A DNA stretch of 64,000 nt, from assembly GCA_965221795.1 (NCBI GenBank), contig OZ244914.1, positions 1,302,001 to 1,366,000 of the forward strand. Reading direction: 5' to 3'. Below the pieces are notes generated by a model. It saw only the letters and a list, made by a program, of their open reading frames with translations. It was not told the DNA's origin and did not search any database. The position numbers were made by a program, and so were the translations under genes. This stretch comes from VYFG01 sp965221795 (lineage in GTDB: Bacteria; Pseudomonadota; Gammaproteobacteria; Arenicellales; Poriferihabitantaceae). Positions 43,942 to 52,946 of the stretch are shown here, piece after piece (within the stretch, counting starts at the first letter, position 1; every line of letters starts with the position of its first letter).

Positions 43942-43958
43942 CCCCCCCCCCCCCCCCC
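43942..43958 (+). repeat. Second poly-C homopolymer tract, 17 bases
   Basis: Uninterrupted run of 17 C, 18 bases beyond the stop codon of the SBD-HNH gene, on the side of the helicase remnant. It has the same length as the tract at 33131-33147. No reading frame that it would clearly switch could be identified on either strand. Confidence 0.95.
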
Positions 43959-43976
43959 TTCAGTCAACCTGCCCGC

Positions 43977-44858
43977 TCACTGGAACTCACCTTGGAAAAC
44001 ATTCTCATAATGCCACTTCAGGAAATCCGGGCCCGGAACGTCCCCGTTGTCTTCCGTTAAGAGGATTTCCCTCGATTCAAACCTGCCAAGCACTTCGTCG
44101 AAGCCGCTGCCCGTCACCTGCCCTGACACCAGGACCCTGTACTCCGGGGACAGAGTGAACGCTCCGGCATCGAACAACCGATGGTGGAGTGCGCAGAGCG
44201 AAAGTGCGTTCTGGACCAGGTCGGGGCCCTGTGCACAGTGCCACTTGATATGGGCAGCTTCCAAGCCGATGGGGCCCTTTTCCATGCGAATGGAAAAATC
44301 GCATACTGCGCAGCGGTGGCCGTAAGCCGCCAGTACCGTATCCGAGAACTGCCGGTTCCTGGGTCTGTGTCGGACATATCCGAACCCGGGATCGATCTCC
44401 ACCGCCTGCAGGACTGCTTCATGCAAGGTCGTTGGGAAATGCGCATCCAGCAGTGAATATGCAATCCGGACGGCAAGCCGCTTGTCGGTCTGGAACACTT
44501 CGTATATTTCTTTCGGGAATCCACCGTGTGCGTTTTCCTGACGAAGCGAACTGACCAAGGCATCGCCACTCGATGTTTTGGTAATTCTTTCCGAACCAGG
44601 CACTTCCCAGACACCATCCTTTCTCAATCGCCAGAATGGCTGCTCTGGATGCACCGTCTTCCGGGGCAGCCCGAACCGGGTCAGCAGCATTTTCAAGGCC
44701 GGAGCCGCTTCCCTATAAGACACCATGCGATCCTCACCGCGCAGACACCGCCCGATTGCCCACAGTACAAGAAGCGGCTTATGCGGAGCGCGCTGACCGC
44801 TCGCCTTCCAGACGCCCAGCCCGTCGAAACGCTCTGAAAGATCATCCAGAGTCATCAT
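43977..44858 (-). CDS. SBD-HNH type IV restriction endonuclease (phosphorothioated-DNA-dependent, ScoMcrA-like)
   Basis: 293 residues. The N-terminal half matches the sulfur-binding domain that recognises phosphorothioate-modified DNA: RAPHKPLLVLWAIGR (residues 23-37), LLTRFGLPRKTVHPEQPFWRLR (about 58-79, described here by position) and the DGVWEVPG segment. The C-terminal half is an HNH nuclease with C183/C186, AAHIKW (His203), Asn217, and LCALHHRLFDAGAF with C222 and H225/H226. Such enzymes cut incoming DNA carrying Dnd-type modification, so the host itself should lack dnd genes; none are in this window. Next to a helicase remnant and a poly-C tract. Confidence 0.85.
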   Translation of the reverse strand: MMTLDDLSERFDGLGVWKASGQRAPHKPLLVLWAIGRCLRGEDRMVSYREAAPALKMLLTRFGLPRKTVHPEQPFWRLRKDGVWEVPGSERITKTSSGDALVSSLRQENAHGGFPKEIYEVFQTDKRLAVRIAYSLLDAHFPTTLHEAVLQAVEIDPGFGYVRHRPRNRQFSDTVLAAYGHRCAVCDFSIRMEKGPIGLEAAHIKWHCAQGPDLVQNALSLCALHHRLFDAGAFTLSPEYRVLVSGQVTGSGFDEVLGRFESREILLTEDNGDVPGPDFLKWHYENVFQGEFQ

Positions 44859-45217
44859 GCGAATATCAGGCCGGCAAAGGAATTCATGATGAATTGCGCT
44901 GGCGTGTCTGGCAATTGTACCACTTTGCCGGAATGCGGCTCAATGGCATTACTATCGACAGAGTTAACGACTTCCCTCGGGATGGATCGTACCGAAGAAG
45001 GGTTTGGTCCCAGCCCGGAATGCCGTTTCCACTTGCTTCGAAGTCTGACGTAATCATGGAAATTCGATCAGAATCGTTTCACTGATCGATGCCCCGCTTC
45101 CGCCGAGGAAACGACCAAACCACCGGACCCCCTCACCCGGATTCACACTGCCCCCTGAGCCAACGCGTCCGTGTGTGCGATGGGTCGACCCATTTCGGTG
45201 TCGACATTCCGCTGGAA
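44859..45217. other. 360-bp gap with no visible gene
   Basis: Between the SBD-HNH gene and the dienelactone hydrolase gene (both minus). Small frames exist but none is convincing. It should contain the promoter of the restriction gene. Confidence 0.5.
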
Positions 45218-45946
45218 TCAGAAAACCTGGTCAAACAGCCGGATCATCGCCTGCCAGGAATCCCGATCAGCATCAGCATGATAACCTAATGGAAGGTCGA
45301 ACTTGCGACCATTGTCATCGGCTTCTCGACTGGTAAACCCGTGCATTGCGCCGGCATGTACCATCACATCATAGTCCGCATGGGCGGCATCCATCTCACC
45401 TCGGAAGGTCGCCAGATCTTCCATTGAAACCATGGCATCCATCTCTCCATGGCAAACCAGCACCCGGGCCTTCATCTCCCCGGGAGTCGGGGGATGAAAC
45501 GAGCCCAACGACCCATGAAAGCTGACTGCGGCCCGGAGCGGCATGCCGATGCGTGTCATATGTAGCGACATGGCACCACCGAAACAATACCCCACCGCTG
45601 CTGTCCGCTCGGCATCCACCCCGGAAATGGACAGCAGGGCATCATATCCGGCCCTGAGCCTCTTGGTACCCAGCACCATATCTTCCAGTACGGCATTCAT
45701 TGCCGCGCCCGCTTCGTCTGGAGTCGTTGCCGTCTTTCCCTCGCCGTACATGTCGATAGCCAGGACGCAGTATCCTCGTTCTGCTAATTGCCGGACCCGA
45801 CCCCGGATGTAATCGTTCACGCCCCACCACTCATGGATCACCACTATCCCCGGTCGGGGTTCTTTTGCCTGTGGGTCCCATGCCAGATAGCCCACATGCT
45901 CTGTCGAGCCACAGGGATAGCGGAGGGTCTGTGTCTGCAGATTCAT
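45218..45946 (-). CDS. Dienelactone hydrolase family protein
   Basis: Cytoplasmic alpha/beta hydrolase of 242 residues. The catalytic triad typical of the family is visible: Cys in VGYCFGGAMSL (nucleophile elbow), Asp in CHGEMDAMV and His in HAGAMHGFTSR. IVVIHEWWGVNDYIRGR, which holds the oxyanion and substrate-binding Glu, is also diagnostic. The real substrate of stand-alone members is usually unknown. It is divergent from the ABC exporter genes at 46069. Confidence 0.9.
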   Translation of the reverse strand: MNLQTQTLRYPCGSTEHVGYLAWDPQAKEPRPGIVVIHEWWGVNDYIRGRVRQLAERGYCVLAIDMYGEGKTATTPDEAGAAMNAVLEDMVLGTKRLRAGYDALLSISGVDAERTAAVGYCFGGAMSLHMTRIGMPLRAAVSFHGSLGSFHPPTPGEMKARVLVCHGEMDAMVSMEDLATFRGEMDAAHADYDVMVHAGAMHGFTSREADDNGRKFDLPLGYHADADRDSWQAMIRLFDQVF

Positions 45947-46068
45947 GCGAGCCGGGAATGCCGTTACGATGGCTCATTGTAATGAAATGCAGACGATAAA
46001 GAAAGATGTCTTTCGGTATACTCCTGCCCCACTGCCCGGCCAGAATCCTGCAGACCTGCAGACCGAAC

Positions 46069-46995
46069 ATGCTACCACTGATTTCCATCGACAATCTGAC
46101 CAAAACCTATGAAGGGGGGCACACCGCGCTCAAAAATGTCAACCTGGCCATCCAGGAAGGTGAAGCCCTGGTACTGCTCGGACCGAATGGGGCCGGAAAG
46201 ACCACCATGATCAGTATTATCTGCGGCATCATAAAACTGACCAGTGGCAACGTCACTGTGGGCGGCTTTGATATCACACGGCATTACCGGAAGACCCGCC
46301 GGCTGATCGGCCTGGTCCCCCAGGAACTGGCCACTGACTCCTTCGAGACGGTCTGGAATGCGGTCCGGTTCACCCGGGGGCTGTTCGGCAAACCCCCCAA
46401 TCCCGCCTATCTCGAACAACTGCTAAATGATCTCTCATTGTGGGATAAGAAAGACCATCGCATCATGCAGTTGTCCGGAGGAATGAAGCGGCGGTTGCTG
46501 ATTGCGAAAGCATTGTCCCATGAACCCCGTATTCTGTTTCTTGACGAGCCTACGGCAGGAGTGGATGTATTTCTCCGCCTGAGCATGTGGGAACTCATCC
46601 AAAAGCTTCGGGAGTCCGGAGTCACGATCATTCTGACCACGCACTATATTGAAGAAGCCGAGCGGATTGCGGACCGTGTGGGTGTGATCAACCATGGCGA
46701 AATCGTGATCGTGGAAGACAAGGATGCCCTGATGCAACGGATGGGCAGCAAGATGCTGACTTTTGACTTGACCGAGTCACTGGATTCGATTCCGGAATCC
46801 CTGCGCTCCCATAACCTTTCACTGGCGGAACAGGGAACTCGCCTGGTTTACTCCTACAATGAACGTCATCAGCGTACCGGCATCCGAACCCTGCTGGGCA
46901 AACTGGACGAAGCGGGGATCCGATTCCGCGACCTCAAGACAGAACAGAGTTCACTGGAAGATATCTTCATGAACCTGATTGAGGAGACGTCATGA
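46069..46995 (+). CDS. ABC-2 type exporter ATP-binding protein (YadG-like)
   Basis: ATPase of a two-gene ABC-2 exporter, 308 residues from the ATG at 46069 (an upstream frame to 46006 is unlikely). Walker A LGPNGAGKTTMI, Q-loop LVPQELATD, signature LSGGMKRRL, Walker B ILFLDEPTAGVD and H-loop TTHYIEEAE are all intact. The C-terminal domain (about 225-308) is of the YadG/NodI kind. Its stop overlaps the permease start as ATGA. The exported substrate is unknown. Confidence 0.94.
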   Translation: MLPLISIDNLTKTYEGGHTALKNVNLAIQEGEALVLLGPNGAGKTTMISIICGIIKLTSGNVTVGGFDITRHYRKTRRLIGLVPQELATDSFETVWNAVRFTRGLFGKPPNPAYLEQLLNDLSLWDKKDHRIMQLSGGMKRRLLIAKALSHEPRILFLDEPTAGVDVFLRLSMWELIQKLRESGVTIILTTHYIEEAERIADRVGVINHGEIVIVEDKDALMQRMGSKMLTFDLTESLDSIPESLRSHNLSLAEQGTRLVYSYNERHQRTGIRTLLGKLDEAGIRFRDLKTEQSSLEDIFMNLIEETS

Positions 46996-47753
46996 ATCTA
47001 CACAGCCTGATGGCCATCTACCGGTATGAGATGTCACGAGCCTTTCGTACGCTCTTCCAGAGCGTGATATCGCCGGTGATCTCGACTACACTGTATTTCG
47101 TGGTGTTCGGTTCCGCCATCGGTTCCCGCATTGATCAGGTGGAGGGTATCAGCTATGGATCCTTCATTGTGCCTGGACTGATCATGCTTTCCCTGATGAC
47201 CCAAAGCGTATCCAGCGCATCGTTTGGAATCTTTTTCCCAAAGTTTACCGGTACCGTCTACGAACTGCTGACCGCCCCCGTCTCCCACCTGGAAATCGTG
47301 ATCGGCTATGTCGGTGCGGCGGCTACCAAATCCACCATGCTGGGGTTTATCATCCTGCTGACGGCTGGCCTGTTTGTCCCACTTCAAATTGCCCACCTGG
47401 GTTGGATGTTACTCTTTCTGATCCTCACATCGATCACGTTCAGCCTGTTTGGTTTCGTCATCGGGATCTGGGCGGACAACTTCGAGAAGCTCCAGATTAT
47501 TCCCCTGCTGGTCGTGACTCCCCTCGTTTTTCTGGGCGGCAGTTTCTACTCCCTGGACATGCTACCACCCGTCTGGCAACAGATCTCACTGCTGAACCCG
47601 GTCATGTATCTTGTCAGCGGATTTCGCTGGAGCTTCTATGAGATCGCGGATGTGCACATCGCAGTCAGCCTGGCGATGATCTCGATCTTCCTGGTGATCT
47701 GTGTATGCCTCATATGGTGGATTTTTTCAACGGGCTATAAATTGCGAGAGTAG
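46992..47753 (+). CDS. ABC-2 type exporter permease (YadH-like)
   Basis: Six-helix membrane subunit of 253 residues that pairs with the ATPase just upstream (four-base overlap). The ABC2_membrane signature is visible: SYGSFIVPGLIMLSLMTQS, ELLTAPVSHLEIVIGYVGAA and FLGGSFYSLDMLPPVWQQISLLNPVMY. The closest described pair is YadG/YadH of E. coli, whose substrate is not settled. Confidence 0.92.
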   Translation: MNLHSLMAIYRYEMSRAFRTLFQSVISPVISTTLYFVVFGSAIGSRIDQVEGISYGSFIVPGLIMLSLMTQSVSSASFGIFFPKFTGTVYELLTAPVSHLEIVIGYVGAAATKSTMLGFIILLTAGLFVPLQIAHLGWMLLFLILTSITFSLFGFVIGIWADNFEKLQIIPLLVVTPLVFLGGSFYSLDMLPPVWQQISLLNPVMYLVSGFRWSFYEIADVHIAVSLAMISIFLVICVCLIWWIFSTGYKLRE

Positions 47754-48964
47754 TGTCCATGACCCGGCAGCGGAGCCATTTACTGTATCTCAATATCGGG
47801 CATTTCCTGGATCACCTGTTCGTCCTCATTTTCGCCTCTGCGGCTGCCCTGGCACTGATTCAGGAATGGGGGCTGCCCTACGGGGAGCTCATCCCCTATG
47901 CGACACCAGGATTTGTAGCCTTCGGCATTTGTGCGATTCCAGCCGGTTGGCTCGCAGACAAATGGAGCCGGGAAGGGATGATCGTCATCTTCTTTATTGG
48001 TATCGGGATCGCATCCATACTGGCGGGCCTGGCCCGTTCACCCTTGGAAATCTCGATCTATCTTACCCTGTTAGGGGCCATGGCAGCCATCTACCACCCG
48101 GTGGGACTGGCACTGGTGATACAGGGCCGTAAGCACACCGGGATTCCTCTTGCCATCAATGGAATCTTTGGCAATATGGGGGTCGCCACCGCCGCATTGA
48201 TCACTGGATTTTTCATTGATGTCGCCGGATGGCGTGCGGCTTTTTTCATTCCGGGTATCTTCTCGATTCTGATCGGACTCAGCTACCTGATCTTTCTGCA
48301 ACGGAACCCGGAAGAGTCGCAAGCCACTTACGCCGGGAATCACCCGACCGTGGTGCTATCCAGCAACCACCGCCACACCCTGATCCGGACTTTCGTCATT
48401 GTGCTGGTAACCACCGGCATCGGCGGGATGGTGTTCCAGAGCACCACCTTTTCCTTGCCGAAAGTACTGGAAGAGCGCCTCACGGAACTGGCGCAAAGCC
48501 CAACCGCAGTGGGAGGATATGCATTTCTGGTGTTCACCGTCGCTGCTTTCGCCCAACTGGCGGTCGGCTGGCTGGTGGATCGCTTCGCCGTAAAACCTGT
48601 CTTTGCCGCGGTGGCTCTGCTACAGGCCGGATTATTGCTGGTTATGGCACCATTGTCCGGGATAGCCGCATTGTTGGTGTCCGTGGCCTTCATGCTAGCC
48701 GTATTCGGCCAGATCCCCATCAATGATGTGCTGATCGGACGGATTGCCAAGAGCGAATGGCGGGCCCGGGCTTATGCGCTGCGTTATATGGTGACATTCT
48801 CGGTGATGGCTTCCACCATTCCATTGATCGGATGGGTGCATCATCAATGGGGATTCTCGGTTCTCTTTCCATTACTCTCCCTGGCCGCTTTCATGATTCT
48901 TTTGGCGGTCACACAACTCCCGGACCTCCCTGCCGGTCCGGCTGAAGCGTCTACCCGACAATGA
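47753..48964 (+). CDS. Major facilitator superfamily transporter
   Basis: Twelve-helix secondary transporter, 403 residues from a GTG at 47753 or 401 from the ATG at 47759. The start overlaps or directly abuts the ABC permease stop, so the three genes form one operon. MFS features are the loop-2-like GWLADKWSREGM, the IYHPVGLALV helix seen in fosmidomycin-resistance (Fsr)-type MFS proteins, and FQSTTFSLPKVLEERL after a central cytoplasmic loop rich in His and Arg. Substrate unknown; drug or sugar export is possible. Confidence 0.88.
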   Translation: MSMTRQRSHLLYLNIGHFLDHLFVLIFASAAALALIQEWGLPYGELIPYATPGFVAFGICAIPAGWLADKWSREGMIVIFFIGIGIASILAGLARSPLEISIYLTLLGAMAAIYHPVGLALVIQGRKHTGIPLAINGIFGNMGVATAALITGFFIDVAGWRAAFFIPGIFSILIGLSYLIFLQRNPEESQATYAGNHPTVVLSSNHRHTLIRTFVIVLVTTGIGGMVFQSTTFSLPKVLEERLTELAQSPTAVGGYAFLVFTVAAFAQLAVGWLVDRFAVKPVFAAVALLQAGLLLVMAPLSGIAALLVSVAFMLAVFGQIPINDVLIGRIAKSEWRARAYALRYMVTFSVMASTIPLIGWVHHQWGFSVLFPLLSLAAFMILLAVTQLPDLPAGPAEASTRQ

Positions 48965-49042
48965 CCTCCTGGCTGGCCCTAATGAGGGGGCCTGCCTCGC
49001 CCGAAACCATCCGCGCAAGGCAAAACACCATCTGGAACCGCG

Positions 49043-49945
49043 TCAATGCAACGGCGTATGCACCGTATCCCATGCGGAAAACTGCCCCTCGGGGTCGTTG
49101 ACAAAAAACACAATGGACCAGCGTGCACACGAACGGCTCACATGCGATTGTCCGGTCGGCGGCCGCACATCATGCCAGGCCGGTTTGATCTGCCCGTCGG
49201 ATACCTGGAACAGCATCCATCCCGGCATGAACACTGCAGCGCTATTCCGATGCTGCACCGGAAAAAGTGGGTGCTCACTGTCACAACCGATACGGAGGCC
49301 CGGAGCACTGTCCCCCAAGGCCAGGGTGCTGAATCCCTTGTCATAATGCGCCTGGGCATGATGGGTACCGTCGGCACCGGACAAGTAGCATAAAAACCGC
49401 AGGGTTCCGTCAATCAGTTGATCCCCCGCAAATATCCGCTCCCGGTATGCCGGCAGGTAGTATGTGAAGACCGTATTCAAGGTGGCTTCGGCGCACCGAT
49501 AGACACCCTCCGCCGCTAACAAGAACCGAGCCACTACAGCGTTCTGTGCCTGCAGCGCAACACAGGCGTTCCGGCCCTTCATTGAGGGGGTCCAGTGAAA
49601 AAACTGCTTGGGGTCTTTCCGTGTCCAGTTGGTTCTGTCCGTATAGCCGTCGGGCGTTGCCCGATGTTTCGCAACCGGAAAATGAAGTAGTTGCTTGATC
49701 TCTGACGGCAAATCGAGAAAGGCGAGAAAGTCAGCCGCTGCCGATTCCAGTTCCTTCCTTGAGATCACGGAGGGGACCATCGCGAAGTGGTTCTGGTTCA
49801 GGCAGTCTTGAAACTTTTCCCGGTCTGGATGGGTAATTGCGTTCAGCATGTCCTGAGCAGAATAGGTCGGGTTTCGGATGGCGTTCCAAGTGGGCTTCGG
49901 TTTATGAGCCGGAATCGAACCTTCGGATACGGCAACCCCATGCAT
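49043..49945 (-). CDS. 2-oxoglutarate/Fe(II)-dependent oxygenase, isopenicillin N synthase-like
   Basis: 300-residue protein with the double-stranded beta-helix of Fe(II) oxygenases. The iron triad is His200 and Asp202 in AHYDKGFSTLALG and His258 in PAWHDV. The RxS pair that binds 2-oxoglutarate is Arg275 and Ser277 (RWSIVFFV). The N-terminal half carries the DIOX_N-like LPSEIKQLLHFP region. The substrate is not predictable. It sits alone beside an IS30 copy, its promoter region is AT-rich, and a 17-bp palindrome overlaps its start codon. It is likely a late acquisition or a specialised hydroxylase. Confidence 0.8.
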   Translation of the reverse strand: MHGVAVSEGSIPAHKPKPTWNAIRNPTYSAQDMLNAITHPDREKFQDCLNQNHFAMVPSVISRKELESAAADFLAFLDLPSEIKQLLHFPVAKHRATPDGYTDRTNWTRKDPKQFFHWTPSMKGRNACVALQAQNAVVARFLLAAEGVYRCAEATLNTVFTYYLPAYRERIFAGDQLIDGTLRFLCYLSGADGTHHAQAHYDKGFSTLALGDSAPGLRIGCDSEHPLFPVQHRNSAAVFMPGWMLFQVSDGQIKPAWHDVRPPTGQSHVSRSCARWSIVFFVNDPEGQFSAWDTVHTPLH

Positions 49946-49956
49946 GTATCATGCAT
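49940..49956. repeat. Palindrome overlapping the oxygenase start codon
   Basis: ATGCATG-TAT-CATGCAT, a perfect inverted repeat of 7-bp arms. It covers the start codon (49945-49943) and could be an operator or an mRNA hairpin that masks translation initiation. Confidence 0.45.
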
Positions 49957-50240
49957 ATGGTTTCAGGCTTTCTGGCAGACACTAATTATGAAGGATTTTC
50001 AAGTTCAGTATAGTTCCCTAATCCTTAAATAGAACGAATTTTATCCGTTGTGGGTCGTGATTCGGTCAATCGATCGGAAAAAGGGATCAGAAAAGTTTCA
50101 ATAATCGGATTTAATGGGTGAATGATTCTGATTTGCATGAAAGATTGTCGCATTGGAGTGGGTTTTTCGTCTCGGAGCACATTCTGGGCGAGCGAATCCC
50201 TGACCAGTTACGGTCATTTTTTTATTTAGTTTTTTTTGAA

Positions 50241-51592
50241 TCCCCTTTTCCAGTGTGAAGTGCAACACCCTGTAAGCCGCTGGCTGGTGAGCTGACAAGC
50301 CGCTTGCAGTGGGCCAGAGGATGGCCAACCATCTCGGTTTCTCACCAACGGAGGATTGCCATGCCCGTAGGCTACCCTCACCTGACCCCTGCCGAACGAT
50401 GCCCGATTCACGCGCTTTTGCATCGGGGGTGGTCGAAACGGGAGATCGCCCGCGATCTCGGACGCGACCCCGGGACGATCTCGCGGGAGACGTCGCGCCA
50501 CCGTGGCCAACGCGGCGACCGGCATCAGCAGGCCGACCGCCAGGCCACGGCCCGCCGTCAGGAAGCGTCGGCGGTGCCCCGGCAGAGGACGCCCGAGCGC
50601 TGGGCGGTAGCGGCAGGACGGTTGCAGGAAGGATGGAGCCCGGAGCAGATTGCCGGCTGGGTTCGGTTGCCGGGCGAAGTCATGGCGGGGAAGGAGTGGA
50701 TCTACGAGCATGTGCGGGCCGATCGGCAGGCCGGAGGAGCCCGGTACCGGTGCCTGCGACGTCGGGGCAAGAAGCCGAACGGGCGCGGCGGTCGTCATGC
50801 CGGTCGTGGGCACATTCCCGATCGGGTGGACCTTGCGGAGCGTCCGGCAGTGGTCGAGGAGAAGAGTCGGATCGGCGACTGGGAGCTCGAACCGATCATG
50901 GGAGCGAGGCACCGGGGTGCGCTGGTATCGGCGGTGGACCGGGGCTCGAAGTTCCGGTTCCTGGAGTGGGTGGACGGGAAGACCGCGTCGGCGGTGACCG
51001 AGGCGATTACCCGGCGCCTGGGTCCGGTTCGGGACCGGGTCCACACCGGCACCGCCGACCACGGCAAGGAGTTCGCGAGGCATCGCGAAATCGCGGAGAA
51101 GCTTGATGCGGGCTTTTCCTTCGCTACCCCCTACCCTTCCTGGGAACGGGGCCTGAACGAGCACACCAACGGCCTGGTGCGCCAGTACTTCCCGAAAGGG
51201 ACCGACTTCCGCCAGGTGACTGCCGCGCAGGTGCGGGCGGTGGAGGACCGGCTCCACCGTCGGCCTCGGAAGGTCTTGGGATACCGCACCCCGGCGGAGG
51301 TCTTTGCCCGTGGGTTAGCTCCCCCCGGACGCGGCCGGCGGTCCCCCGATCGCCCTCCCGGCACTCCGGTGACCCACCGGAGCGGCCTCGCTCGGCCTCA
51401 TGGTGCCGGTTTCGCCCTGGCTTTGGCCGATGACTTCTGTCAGGATCGCCGGCCGTCGAGATGGCTGCTATCCGAGGCCGAAAAGAAGCGTTCGCAGCGC
51501 GGATTTTTGGGTCGCCGCCGCGATCCCTCCCTTCGGGCTACGCCCTCATTCCGGGATCGCGGCGCTGTTGCACTTCGGAGTGGAAGTGGGGA
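50241..51592 (+). mobile_element. Complete-length IS30-family insertion sequence, copy B
   Basis: About 1352 bp with 27-bp imperfect terminal inverted repeats (50241-50267 and 51566-51592) that share TCCCC, TTCCA and AAGTGCAACA. It is very similar to copy A (25953-27303) in layout and protein sequence. No target duplication could be seen at its edges. The transposase has two differences that suggest inactivity (see next entry). Confidence 0.9.
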
Positions 51593-51596
51593 GTGA
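50361..51596 (+). CDS. IS30-family transposase with altered catalytic residue and lost stop codon
   Basis: Starts at the ATG at 50361 after GGAGGATTGCC. The helix-turn-helix domain (AERCPIHALLHRGWSKRE) and DDE domain run parallel to copy A. The first catalytic Asp (LDTIMG in copy A) reads LEPIMG here, with Glu at residue 177. TADHGKEF and NEHTNG are intact. The TGA that ends copy A after GLAPP is GGA at 51327-51329 in this copy, so the frame continues about 88 more codons to a TGA at 51594-51596, just outside the element. The extension is Arg-rich and not family-like. The enzyme is probably non-functional. Confidence 0.85.
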   Translation: MPVGYPHLTPAERCPIHALLHRGWSKREIARDLGRDPGTISRETSRHRGQRGDRHQQADRQATARRQEASAVPRQRTPERWAVAAGRLQEGWSPEQIAGWVRLPGEVMAGKEWIYEHVRADRQAGGARYRCLRRRGKKPNGRGGRHAGRGHIPDRVDLAERPAVVEEKSRIGDWELEPIMGARHRGALVSAVDRGSKFRFLEWVDGKTASAVTEAITRRLGPVRDRVHTGTADHGKEFARHREIAEKLDAGFSFATPYPSWERGLNEHTNGLVRQYFPKGTDFRQVTAAQVRAVEDRLHRRPRKVLGYRTPAEVFARGLAPPGRGRRSPDRPPGTPVTHRSGLARPHGAGFALALADDFCQDRRPSRWLLSEAEKKRSQRGFLGRRRDPSLRATPSFRDRGAVALRSGSGE

Positions 51597-51650
51597 TGAA
51601 AACCAGTATATAATGCTCGCATACTTTCCTGGGCCTTTGGAGCAACCACA

Positions 51651-52292
51651 ATGAAACGAATGCCGGTAGCGTGGATCTTTTCGGTCCTAATGCTGGCAAG
51701 CGGGTCCACCCTGGCAAACTGCAACGGCTACCTCGTCGGCGGCGGGGGCACAGTCCATGGCAACGGGGGCGGATGGGTTGTCACTGGTGCGAGGATTGCT
51801 GATTCGGTCTATGTCGGGCCTCAATCAGCAATATGCGGTGATCGCACAGTAATTTCCGGGAATGTGCGGATCATAGACAGCATGGTCGCGAATGCAGTCA
51901 TTTCCGGGAATGTCATTGTTCGCGGATCCGTGGTTTCAGGTTTTGGCAGGATTACCAGCAATGCCCGAATAATCGATAGTCAAGTCAATGATTTCTAAGG
52001 AAAAATTTCTGGCAATGCCAAAATCCTCGACGGGGCGCTTGTCTCTGGTGTTCCGAGGGTTCATGGGTCGGCGAAGGTGGCTGGCAAGAACACCAAAGTC
52101 TTCGGCTCTGCCGAGGTGTTTGGAAATGCAGTGGTTCGCGACGGCGCATGGATATTCGGAAACGGCAAGGTGAACAGCGGTCGCTATACCAAAAACGCAC
52201 GGATCAACACTGATCAAACCGGCAGGTCCTCGCCTATCGGTGATGAACTGGGCAATCCGATCAGCGAACAAAGCACCGAATCCTCAAGTTAA
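51651..52292 (+). pseudogene. Secreted left-handed beta-helix (hexapeptide-type) repeat protein, interrupted by an in-frame TAA
   Basis: A signal peptide (AWIFSVLMLASGSTLA, cleavage near residue 22) is followed by about 15 imperfect repeats of the type ISGNVRIIDS, VISGNVIVRGS, FGRITSNARIIDS. These fold as a left-handed beta-helix like hexapeptide-repeat proteins. A TAA at 51996-51998 ends the first frame after NDF. The same frame then continues at once with GKISGNAKILDGALVSG and further repeats (KVFGSAEVFGNAVVRDGAWIFGNG) to a final TAA at 52290. Aligning repeats suggests the TAA is an extra codon rather than a changed one. Either a broken gene, a truncated 115-residue product or stop read-through. 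The gene begins 59 bases from the end of IS30 copy B, with a TATAAT between. Confidence 0.7.
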
Positions 52293-52946
52293 GTTTCATC
52301 CCCTGACAGTACCCGCCTAACAATCTCCACCGGGACACCTGCAGTGATGACAAGGCAAAATCCTGGGCCTTTTTGCACTGGAGGAACACGTTGCTTCTTG
52401 GCATGAGGGCATTGATCGGATGGATCTGGCAGTCCATCAGACGATGCTGCAGTCGGGTGATTGCGCATAAGCCCTTCATGCAACACTATGGGAAGAAAGT
52501 TCTTCGGCGGTTCCTGATGGCACAATGCAATGGCCGAGTCGAGATGCAGAATACGCATCTCTTGCCCTGGATTCAAAGGCCCTGCCCTCTCTCACTTCGT
52601 CAGCAGTGGTATGGGTCATGGCAAGACCTCGGGTAGGCCTCCGGTTTCCGCGGTGACCATCGGCAACCCCTGCGTTCGAAAGTCCCTGCCGAAACGATAC
52701 CGAAATCTCCGGTTCGCCGATTGCATATGGTTACCGATACATGCCGGTCGTCCGTACACTGGGCATCATAACGGTAGAAGGCCCCCTGCCCTCACACCAG
52801 TCCGATCTCATATACCGCAGTTGTCTGGTACCTTTCCGCAGGCAGGGATACCGTAGCGACTCCCGGAAATACTCGCGGTTCCATCACTATCTTTGGAATC
52901 GTGGCTACCAAGGGCCTCCTGCCCCGCATGGCGTCCGCAAGGAAAT
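52293..52946. other. 650-bp region without an assignable gene
   Basis: Several short frames on both strands, none with a clear family match. Together with the fragments on each side this looks like decayed or rearranged DNA. Confidence 0.4.

Noticed and set aside
49900..49930. tRNA-like T-arm sequence (GGTTCGATTCC on the minus strand)
   Set aside because: The flanking bases do not form a T stem or acceptor stem, and the stretch is inside the coding start of the oxygenase gene.
50226..51257. 343-codon open frame antisense to IS30 copy B (and a similar one across copy A)
   Set aside because: Mirror of the transposase in a GC-rich element; Pro/Arg-rich, no ribosome-binding site, no family features.
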